The notes beneath the pieces are model-generated. The model made no database searches, was not told the DNA's origin, and saw nothing but the letters and a program-made list of their open reading frames with translations. 41,330 nt of DNA from a virus: IMG/VR virus record IMGVR_UViG_3300044986_000457, positions 1 through 41,330 of that record. One strand, 5' to 3'. Within the stretch, counting starts at the first letter, position 1. Every line of letters starts with the position of its first letter. The translations under genes and the position numbers were made by a program. Below, piece after piece: positions 1-7,000 of the stretch.

Positions 1-560
1 GGTGCGGACCTGCACGATGCGGGGCGGAGCGCCCTCCTTCTTCGCGGCCTCGGTGATGGCCCACAGGACGCTGCCCTTGGATGCCTTGACCGTGCCGAAC
101 AGGGCGGTGTCCCACACGAAATAGGTGTCGCCGTTCTCGTCCTTGACCTTTACGAACGGGGCGGAGTTCTTGCCCGCGACGCCCTCGTCGATGTACTTGG
201 GGACGATCTCGACCCACTCGCCGTCCGCGGCTGCGACGGATTCCTGACGCGGCTTGGGAACGACCGTCACGGGAGCGGCAACCGGGGCGGGAGCGGGAGC
301 GGGCGCACCGCGGGCCTCGGACGGACGGAACGGCTCGCGGCGCGGCTCCGGCTTGCGCTCGGTGCGGTCGCGGCGGTCGCCCTCGCCGTCATCGTCCTCG
401 TCACCGACGATCCCGACGATCGCGGCGAGCGCATAGCGGCGCAGGTAGGTGATCGCGCTTCCCATCTGCTGCACCGTCGCGTTGTTCGGGAGCGGGAACA
501 TCGCCGTGTCCTCGACCAACTGGCCCGACGAGTGGATCAGCGCGGTCGTGACGGTCACCT
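1..560. repeat. Left copy of the diverged terminal overlap
   Basis: Bases 1-560 match bases 40765-41330. I count 20 substitutions and one 6-base insertion in the right copy, which adds one Ala-Pro unit to a repeat in the encoded protein. Nineteen of the 20 substitutions fall at third codon positions of the ERF gene. Positions 434-560, exactly 127 bases, are identical. Divergence this patterned is not expected of a replicated phage terminal repeat. It looks like an assembly that closed on itself through two strain variants. Confidence 0.9.
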
Positions 561-762
561 TCCCGTCCTCCATGCTGACGGTCTGCACGGGCGCGATGCC
601 GTGCTTCGCGAGCGGGACGCGGATCGCGTTCAGGATGCTGCCGAGCGTGGCATACCTGTTCTTGAAATGCGGGTTCACTCGGTCGAGTTCGGCGTTGCGG
701 ATTTCGAGGTTGGCCTTGGAGAGCGCGGCTGCGATCTCCCCGATGTTGTCTGTGCGAAGCAT
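1..762 (-). CDS. erf: ERF-family single-strand annealing protein (runs off the left edge)
   Basis: This is an ERF-type recombinase mediator, which anneals complementary single strands behind a 5'-3' exonuclease in phage recombination. The visible 254 codons contain an N-terminal ERF core with the motif NPHFKNRYATLGSILNAIR near residues 24-42, followed by an Ala-Pro-rich linker and an acidic C-terminal region. The gene has no stop in this copy. The missing C-terminus (about 16 residues, ending EIPF) is present in the right-hand copy at 40714-41330, giving a protein of about 270-272 residues. The start at 762 is supported by GGAGACTGACC directly upstream, which lies inside the last codons of the exonuclease gene. 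Its stop is 2 bases away, so the two are co-translated. Pairing with a RecE-type nuclease supports the assignment. Confidence 0.88.
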   Translation of the reverse strand, partial: MLRTDNIGEIAAALSKANLEIRNAELDRVNPHFKNRYATLGSILNAIRVPLAKHGIAPVQTVSMEDGKVTVTTALIHSSGQLVEDTAMFPLPNNATVQQMGSAITYLRRYALAAIVGIVGDEDDDGEGDRRDRTERKPEPRREPFRPSEARGAPAPAPAPVAAPVTVVPKPRQESVAAADGEWVEIVPKYIDEGVAGKNSAPFVKVKDENGDTYFVWDTALFGTVKASKGSVLWAITEAAKKEGAPPRIVQVRT

Positions 763-764
763 GG

Positions 765-1589
765 TCAGTCTCCGGTAGGTGCGAGAAGGTCGGTCTTTGC
801 GTATGCGGGAATGCGGATCTCGACGACATCGTCGGACCATCCGCGGCACGGTTCGTCGAGGAAGGTCTTGTACAGTTCCGAGAGTCCCGGCAGGCGGGCA
901 TCGGCAAGGTCGAGATCCTCGACGTTCAGGCCCGCGCACATGCAGGCATGCGGCGGGTTCTTCTCCACAACGATCAGCACGACGCTGTTCACCTCCTTGC
1001 CCGCGAGGCGCATGAACTCGCGGTAGAACGCGAACTGGGTCCAGTAGCCGAAGTGCCACGATGACTTCGCGAACTCCTGCGGGGAGGCAAGACCGCCGTG
1101 GGTCTTGATGTCGATGATCGTTCCCGTGGATTCGATCCACCCGTCGAGGCGTGCCTTCGCGGGGATGCCGAACATCTCGCCGCGCAGCGTGAGTTCAACG
1201 TCATCGCCGCATGCCGCGATGAGTTGGCGAGCCGCTTGGTGCGACATGATTCCGCCGCGCATCTCATCGACGAGGTAGCCCTCGTCCTTGGTCAGCACCG
1301 TGCGTCCTTCGGCGATCTCCTTGAACTTCTCCCACTCCTCCTTCCCGGCCTTCGTGCGCTTGTCGATGTCAGGAGCGACGACGAACGATGCGTCGTACGC
1401 GCTCGGGGTGAGGACGAGGCAGTGCAGTGCGCGACCGATGCGAAACGCGGCGGTGTCCTCGTCGTTCTCGCGCTCGGCCTGCAAGTGCAGCGGCGTCGCT
1501 CTGTCGAGCGTCTTCAGTGCGGAGGCGGACATCAGGTTCCAAGAGTGGTACTCACCCTCGGGGATTCCGCGCAGGATCTCAATGGTCAT
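765..1589 (-). CDS. recE: RecE-type exonuclease (PD-(D/E)XK, DUF3799-like)
   Basis: Predicted 5'-3' double-strand exonuclease of 274 residues, which would produce the single strands used by the ERF protein. The sequence shows the family pattern: EYHSWNLMSASALKTLD near the N-terminus, GRALHCLVL, VVAPDIDKRTKAGKEEW, then the catalytic block KARLDGWI and IDIKTHGG, followed by HFGYWTQFAFY. The D...(E/D)xK catalytic pair is visible in the last-named region. I chose ATG 1589 because GAGGAGAACTGCC precedes it. A longer frame from 1664 would cross the promoter. It is the first gene of the minus-strand recombination operon. Confidence 0.9.
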   Translation of the reverse strand: MTIEILRGIPEGEYHSWNLMSASALKTLDRATPLHLQAERENDEDTAAFRIGRALHCLVLTPSAYDASFVVAPDIDKRTKAGKEEWEKFKEIAEGRTVLTKDEGYLVDEMRGGIMSHQAARQLIAACGDDVELTLRGEMFGIPAKARLDGWIESTGTIIDIKTHGGLASPQEFAKSSWHFGYWTQFAFYREFMRLAGKEVNSVVLIVVEKNPPHACMCAGLNVEDLDLADARLPGLSELYKTFLDEPCRGWSDDVVEIRIPAYAKTDLLAPTGD

Positions 1590-1636
1590 GGCAGTTCTCC
1601 TCGAAATGGACACGGCGGAATTGCCGTGCGGCGTGT

Positions 1637-1673
1637 ATGGTAGATAGTGTTTCGGCCCCGTCAAGGGGTCGAA
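1637..1673 (-). promoter_or_regulatory. Promoter of the recombination operon with overlapping palindrome
   Basis: On the minus strand TTGACG (1664-1659) is followed after 16 bases by TACCAT (1642-1637), giving a predicted start near 1629, about 40 bases before recE. The -35 box lies in an imperfect palindrome at 1651-1673 (TTCGGCCCC, GTCAA, GGGGTCGAA; one G/T mismatch). This is a plausible operator. The -10 box is weak (4 of 6 consensus bases), so an activator or a repressor-balanced promoter is possible. Confidence 0.5.
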
Positions 1674-1694
1674 AGGGAAAGTGGCAAGATTTTT

Positions 1695-1961
1695 TTACTT
1701 GTCGATCCGGCGGTAGCCGAGCCGCCAGAGCAGGCGGGCCAGTTCCTTGCTTGCCTCGGCCACCCGCTCCTCGGTCCAGTTAGGCTCGATGCAGTGCAGG
1801 GCTTCGTGGATGATGGTGTCGAGGAGTTCCTCGTCCTGCTGCCATGTGCCGATGCGGATGCGCCTCCCCTCGGCCTTGCCCGGATCGACCATGTCTCCGT
1901 AGTCGCGCAGTTGCGGCACGAAGCGGAGGGTCCACCACTTGCTGTTCAACTTAACGCGCAT
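1695..1961 (-). CDS. Small HExxH-motif protein (putative metallopeptidase-like)
   Basis: An 88-residue protein containing TIIHEALHCIEP, an HExxH zinc-site pattern, followed by a helical C-terminus with ELARLLWRLGYR. Short phage proteins of this kind resemble the zinc-binding core of SprT/metallopeptidase-like families, but activity is not shown. ATG 1961 is preceded by AGGAAGGACAG, a good ribosome site. An upstream start at 2078 would overlap the metallophosphoesterase gene. It lies 50 bases downstream of that gene, probably in one transcript. Confidence 0.65.
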   Translation of the reverse strand: MRVKLNSKWWTLRFVPQLRDYGDMVDPGKAEGRRIRIGTWQQDEELLDTIIHEALHCIEPNWTEERVAEASKELARLLWRLGYRRIDK

Positions 1962-2011
1962 CTGTCCTTCCTGAACGGCCAGTTTCCGCGGAGCGTGTCC
2001 TTCAGGGACGG

Positions 2012-2908
2012 TCAGTGCGCCGGGAAGAACTCCGGGCGCAGGGAATACCTCGACTCGCCGTTTACGATGTTCACGCACAGCGACAACTTCATCTCGACCG
2101 CGCCGATGATCTCTGGGGTGCGGCCCTGCTCGACGTGGAAACCAGCGAACCCGTCCTGATACTCGTCCTTGTACGTCCCCACCCTGACATGGTGCTGGAT
2201 GTCATGGACGATTCGTGTGCCGGCCTTGTCTGACACGATTCTCTCGCGTGCGAGCGGCATGACCCACTGCTTGTGGACATGGCCCTGCACGATCACGTCG
2301 GCGTCGGGGATCACCGCCGCCTGCCTGCGCACCTTCAGGGTGTCGAACGACATGAGCGCGGCACCGCCGGAGCCGTGAAAGTACTTGAGTTTCAGGGAAT
2401 ACCTGTGCGTTCCGACGGCGCACCGGAAGATGACCCACCCACCGTAGCCGCCGGGATGCACCTTGATTTTCGACATCATCGACATGCGCTCGCACAGGCG
2501 CTCGGTCAGGTTCGTCTCGACGTTCTTCAGCACCGCCGTCTCATGGTTTCCCATGCCGATCACGACGCATGACTTCGCGTAAGGCGCATAGAAGTCGGCG
2601 GCGTGCCTCACGATGGAATCGAAGTAATCACTTGCGGTCGCGTGTTCCTCGCGGATTCCCTTCTTGCTGCGCCGTGGGTCCGCCTTTCCCTCCATAGCGC
2701 AGAACAGGTCACCCACGTCGATCCAGCCTCCGCCGCACTTCTGTATGCGGTCGAGATGCTGCTTCTCCATGTCGTGATTCGCGTGGGGGTTGTCGTGGTG
2801 AGCGTCCCCACGAAGCAGAAATCGCCAAGAGTCCGTGACACTGTCGGCCTTGAGTTCAACGATGTGGATGTTTCGAGCCGCTGCTGTCACGGACCATGAC
2901 GGTTTCAT
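2012..2908 (-). CDS. Metallophosphoesterase (calcineurin-like)
   Basis: A 298-residue protein with the metallophosphoesterase motif series in order: RGDAHHDNPHAN, DVGDLFCAM, GMGNHET, YFHGSGG and QGHVHKQW. These supply the Asp, Asn and His metal ligands of the family. Phage relatives act as DNA exonucleases, phosphatases or nucleotide phosphodiesterases; the substrate cannot be told here. The start is uncertain: ATG 2908 (MKPSW) has no clear Shine-Dalgarno, but longer frames run into the upstream hairpins. Transcription would come from the minus promoter at 3063-3090, through a 148-base leader holding two hairpins. Confidence 0.82.
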   Translation of the reverse strand: MKPSWSVTAAARNIHIVELKADSVTDSWRFLLRGDAHHDNPHANHDMEKQHLDRIQKCGGGWIDVGDLFCAMEGKADPRRSKKGIREEHATASDYFDSIVRHAADFYAPYAKSCVVIGMGNHETAVLKNVETNLTERLCERMSMMSKIKVHPGGYGGWVIFRCAVGTHRYSLKLKYFHGSGGAALMSFDTLKVRRQAAVIPDADVIVQGHVHKQWVMPLARERIVSDKAGTRIVHDIQHHVRVGTYKDEYQDGFAGFHVEQGRTPEIIGAVEMKLSLCVNIVNGESRYSLRPEFFPAH

Positions 2909-2934
2909 GGCTTTGCAAACTATCACCGCGGGAT

Positions 2935-2975
2935 GAATAAACAACGGCCCCCGGCGCATTTGCGCACGGGGGCCG
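2935..2975 (-). terminator. Intrinsic terminator-like hairpin in the metallophosphoesterase leader
   Basis: Positions 2945-2975 form a very strong hairpin: nine base pairs (CGGCCCCCG / CGGGGGCCG) with an inner GCGC/GCGC stem. On the minus strand it is followed by TTGTTTATTC, a T-rich tail. It lies between the predicted promoter (start near 3056) and the start codon at 2908, so it would act as a leader attenuator and not as an end-of-gene terminator. Confidence 0.65.
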
Positions 2976-3010
2976 CTTCCGGGGGCGTGGAAAGCCCGCG
3001 TATCGGCGCA

Positions 3011-3032
3011 CTGCACGGCACGAACCGTGCAG
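3011..3032 (-). promoter_or_regulatory. Leader hairpin 1
   Basis: A perfect 8-bp inverted repeat (CTGCACGG / CCGTGCAG) with a 6-base loop, 35 bases upstream of the terminator hairpin in the minus-strand leader. It could be an RNA recognition element for antitermination or an operator. No family is recognised. Confidence 0.5.
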
Positions 3033-3062
3033 CCTCGTCAGAGAACCGACCGGGGCGAAAGA

Positions 3063-3090
3063 AATCTACCACGGCCCCTTGCGCTGTCAA
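3063..3090 (-). promoter_or_regulatory. Minus-strand sigma70-like promoter
   Basis: TTGACA (3090-3085), a 16-base spacer, then TAGATT (3068-3063), reading toward the metallophosphoesterase gene. The -35 box is a perfect consensus. It directly abuts the -35 box of the opposing promoter at 3079-3084. Confidence 0.6.
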
Positions 3091-3106
3091 GTTCCGCGTG
3101 TATGAT
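3079..3106 (+). promoter_or_regulatory. Plus-strand sigma70-like promoter
   Basis: TTGCGC (3079-3084), a 16-base spacer, then TATGAT (3101-3106), reading toward the DUF1376-type replication gene. The leader would be about 100 bases. The -10 box has 5 of 6 consensus bases. Confidence 0.55.
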
Positions 3107-3212
3107 TCCGGCCCGAGCGGGTGGAACTGCTCGACATCCTGACAACCGGGCGTGGGGCGGGGTCGCTTTCCACCCGCTCCCCCGCTCCACCCCGGTAACT
3201 TTGGAGACTGCC

Positions 3213-4070
3213 ATGAAACTGCCTTGGTTCTCGATGTACCCGACGGACTTCCTCGTCAGCACGGCGAGCCTAACCCCAGTGCAGGGTTGGGCTTACACGC
3301 AACTGCTCATGTACATCTGGTCGAACGGCAACATACCGGACGACCATGAGGCATGCGCCCGCATGACGCGATGCGACCTGTCCGCGCAGGATTGGGCCGT
3401 GCTGCGATCTCGTTTCGTGGAGGCGGGAGACAAGATTCTCACGCACCCGCGTCTCGAAAAGGAACGAGACGAGGCTTCCGCCCGGTCAGGCAAGGCGCAG
3501 GAACGTGCCAAGGCGGCGGCGTCGAAGCGGTGGAGCAAGCCCGAAGCACTGGACAAGCAATGCTCCGAGCATGCTACGAGCATGCCCTCTACAACCACAA
3601 CCACAACCACAGACACCCCCCTACCCCCCACCGACAAGGCGACCGTCACCGATCGGGGGGGTGGTGTCACGAAAGTCAAGTGGTCGCCGACCACCGATCA
3701 GGTCGATCGCCTCGCCCGGTCGAACCCGACCGTCGCGACGAGGATCGAACGCGCCCGCAGCGGCGACCTGTGGGCGCGGGACGAGAAGGGAAACCGCCGT
3801 CAGGTGTCTGCTGACGAGGTGCTTTCCGACGCCCGCACGATCGCGCAGAAGGCGATCGGAGACGAACTCGAAGCGGTGCTGCGCGACCTGTGCGAGAAGG
3901 GACTGTCGCCCCGCGAAGCCACCGCGCTGTGGCGCGTGTGGTTCGCCAACTGGGTCAAGACCGGGACGAGGCCGCGGGCGGCGATGGCCGCTGAACTGGC
4001 CGACAAGAGCATCCGCAACCACGTCGCGGTGTGGAAGAAGCGGGCCGCGGGAGGAGACGCTACTGGCTGA
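3213..4070 (+). CDS. DUF1376-type replication/replisome organiser protein
   Basis: A 285-residue protein. Residues 1-110 have the DUF1376 pattern (PWFSMYPTDFLVSTASLTP, AYTQLLMYIWSNGNIPDD, then a basic SARSGKAQERAKAAASKRW helix), common in phage replication modules. A low-complexity linker follows (a run of Thr, then DTPLPP), then a helical C-terminal half of unknown fold. The role is inferred to be replication initiation or helicase loading, as no other replication initiator is visible. ATG 3213 is preceded by TTTGGAGACTGCC, a shortened form of the early-gene leader. The linker DNA holds repeat element A. The 3' end overlaps the convergent giant gene by 11 bases. Confidence 0.75.
   Translation: MKLPWFSMYPTDFLVSTASLTPVQGWAYTQLLMYIWSNGNIPDDHEACARMTRCDLSAQDWAVLRSRFVEAGDKILTHPRLEKERDEASARSGKAQERAKAAASKRWSKPEALDKQCSEHATSMPSTTTTTTTDTPLPPTDKATVTDRGGGVTKVKWSPTTDQVDRLARSNPTVATRIERARSGDLWARDEKGNRRQVSADEVLSDARTIAQKAIGDELEAVLRDLCEKGLSPREATALWRVWFANWVKTGTRPRAAMAAELADKSIRNHVAVWKKRAAGGDATG
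3556..3629 (+). repeat. Repeat element A (iteron-like, within the replication gene)
   Basis: In order: AGCAATGCT, then CGAGCATGCTA and CGAGCATGCC, then three ACAACC repeats, then CCCCCCTACCCCCC. The same order is found at 30705-30785 on the minus strand. In this gene the ACAACC block is read as poly-Thr; in the terminase gene it is read as Tyr-Asn-His-Asn-His. Clustered repeats inside the linker of a replication protein recall the lambda O/ori layout, so an origin is a reasonable inference. Confidence 0.7.
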
Positions 4071-7000
4071 TCCTGCGCTGAATGCGCTCCCGGATCTTTT
4101 CGGGCGTCATGCTCTCGCGACGACGTTCGATTCGCTCCCTGATCTTCTCCTGCGGCGTCTTCTCGCTTTCGGGGATGAAGTCCTTGACGAACTCGTACAG
4201 GCCGTACATCGGGAACCCAAGGTATTGCGTCAGCGCGAGCGTCGCCGGGATGATCCGGACGAGGACAGGCAGGTCATCGGCGGTCATCTCCCGCCCGGCC
4301 TGCTCGATCGGCCTGCCGAGAAGCGGGGCGAACAGCGGCCTGCGGTACTGCATTCCCTGAACGACCTGCCCCATGATGACTCCGGGGATTCCTGCCGTGG
4401 ACGACAGGATTTCGGAGGCAAGCCTCGCGGGGATCTTCTTCGACTCCTCCTTGAACTTCTTCTCCTCCTCGTCAGTCGGTTCGTCACCGCCGAGAAGCCC
4501 GGCAATGAGCGACACCATGTACCCGACCGTGACGAGAGACGCCGAACCGATGATGGTGCTTGCCGCGGCGTTGCCGCCGATGGCCGCGGCAGTCTCAAGC
4601 CTGCGATCACCGGACAGGTAAGCACGGCGAATCTGGTTCCGGGCCTTCAACGGGTCGCTGGTGAACGGCAGGAGCAGCCTCCAGCCCTGCTGGCCCTTGA
4701 CCCGCGACGTGGCCGCGAAGAACGTGTCGTCGAACTCGTCGCTCGCGTTCTGCGTCCTGCGGAAGTCGCGTTCCGCACGCAGAGCGGCCTCGCGCAGCGC
4801 GTCCTGCCCGGTCAGCACGCCTTCGTCCTCGACCTCCGCGAGACGCGCCTCGACGGCGGTGAGCATGATCTGCTCGTCCATGTAACGAAGCGCGTCCACG
4901 GCGGCGGCGATCATCAGGTTCGCGCCGTTTCCAGCATCCTTGAAGTTCTCGAACGCATCGGTCAGTTGCGCGGCGGCAAGGTTGTTCCCGGTCGCACGGA
5001 GCGAGTCGATCGACGCCTGCCAAGCGGTCGATACCTTCACTCGGTCGGCGTCGGACAACGACCCGCTGATGATCGAGCGCATGTGCAACTGGTGCCGTCG
5101 GTTGAAATACCCGTTCACGGCATGGATCTCGTCGATCCGGGCGTTCCACGACTGCGGCGTCCGCGGCTTCGTGGACCTCGCCACCCCGCGTGCCATGTAC
5201 TCGACGGGAATCTCGCTCATCAGGCGGATCTGACCGCCGACGACCACCTTCCCGAGAGTTCGCGGTCGCATCGCGAGGATCGCGCCCGTGATGTTGTTGG
5301 TCAACTTGTCGATCAGCGTCGGGTTGCTGCGTGCCGTCGCGCCGACTCCGTTCGAGAAGATGGCGAGCAGTCCCTCCGCCGTACCCCTGCCCATCTGCAT
5401 GTCAAGACCGCGGACGACCGCCGGATCGGAAAGCACCGTGGCGGCATCCCGGTACGGCTGCGCCATGTGGATCATGTCGAGCGACACCTGAACGTGCCGC
5501 TCCCACGTCTGGAACGCATCGCTGTACAGCAGCGGCTTCATCGTCCCGCCGATTCGTGCCTGCGCGAAACCTACGCTCGTAAGCGCACTGCGCACAAGGT
5601 TTCCAGCCGTCTGCTGCAAGACGTTGGCGTCAGCCTTCATCTGCGTCTCGCGGACTCTGGGCCAGTAGTTGTTCACCACCGGGGGCATGTCGCCTTCGAC
5701 GAGGAACACGGACTCGAACACGCGGTCGCGGACCTGCGTTTCGAGGATGTTCTTCATGGCATCGACGAGTCCGCGTTCCTCCGCGGAAAGACCGGAACGG
5801 ATGGCCGCGATGTCCTGCTGCGTCGGGTAGAACTCCCGCGTCGTTCCGGAATCGTGGAACTTGATCGACTGACCGCGCTTGCCAGCAACGGACGGGAACA
5901 GGGACAGCGTCTCGTCGTCCATCGCGGCGATCGAAAGGATCGTCCCAACTGGAACGGTAACGTCCTCGCCACCGAACTGCACCGTTCGCACCTGCGCCGA
6001 CGCCTGACCGAGCAGTCCGTTCTTCAGCGCATAGTCGGAGATGCTCGAATACCCCGCGGCCTCAAGCGCGGGGACGATCTGGCGGAGGATCGACGCATGC
6101 TCAAGCGACGCCTCGCCCTTCCCGGCCTGCGCCTTCGACAGCAGTTCGTTGATTACCCCGGTGGACGTTCCCTCAAGTTCGAGCATGAGGGTGTAGATGT
6201 CGCTGTTCGCCCGTGCGATTCGCCTTGCGATCGACAGGCGCGGGGGAAGGTCAGAACGCTCGCGTTCCTCCAGCGTCGGTCGCCCGGACATCGCGTTGAC
6301 GAGATCGTTCCGGAGCGCGTCATACCTCGCGATCCGCTGTGCGCGTTCGACGAGATACCCATTTCGGTCCAACTGGTACAGAAGCGTCGCCTGCTCGACC
6401 TTCGACGCCGCATCGACGACGGCAGCGTAGATGTCAACCGCGTTCTCGATGGCAGGGCCGATCGGGCCAGCCTTCGGTCCCTTGCCGGGAGTCACCACGG
6501 CACGGATTCGGCGACCGCTCGCCGTGCGCAGCCCGGCCTCCGCCGAATCGAGCAGGGCCTCGACTCGCTGGCGCGTCGCATACCTCATGCCGCGCTTCTT
6601 CAACTGCTTTCGCAGCCTCGCGATTGCGGCAATCGACTCGTTCACCTCCGCATCGACGGCCAACTTGACGGCCACGATGGCGATTCGGTTCGCCTGTTCG
6701 GGCGTCTTGACGTTCGCGATGCGGACTGCAAGAGGACCGCGCAGTTTCTCCGGAAGCATCCGGGCCGCGTCCCTCGCGATGGCCTGCGCGGCATCGCGGA
6801 CATCCTCCGCACGTTCCGCACGCTCCTGCATGACTTTCCGCAGGTTGAACAACTGGTTCTGGAGGACATCCTCGCGGCGTGCCATGCGCTTGAGGACCTG
6901 CCTGCGGCCCTCCATGACGCCCTGAATGCGTCCCTTCGCAAGACCCATCCCGTACGCGAAGTCGATCGCACGCTGCGCCGCCGCCGAATCGGACTTGATC

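Noticed and set aside
1-560. True direct terminal repeats of a T7-like genome
   Set aside because: Replicated terminal repeats should be identical. These differ at 20 sites, almost all silent.
1590-1664. Longer start for the RecE-type gene
   Set aside because: The extension crosses the predicted promoter, and the strong ribosome site lies before 1589.
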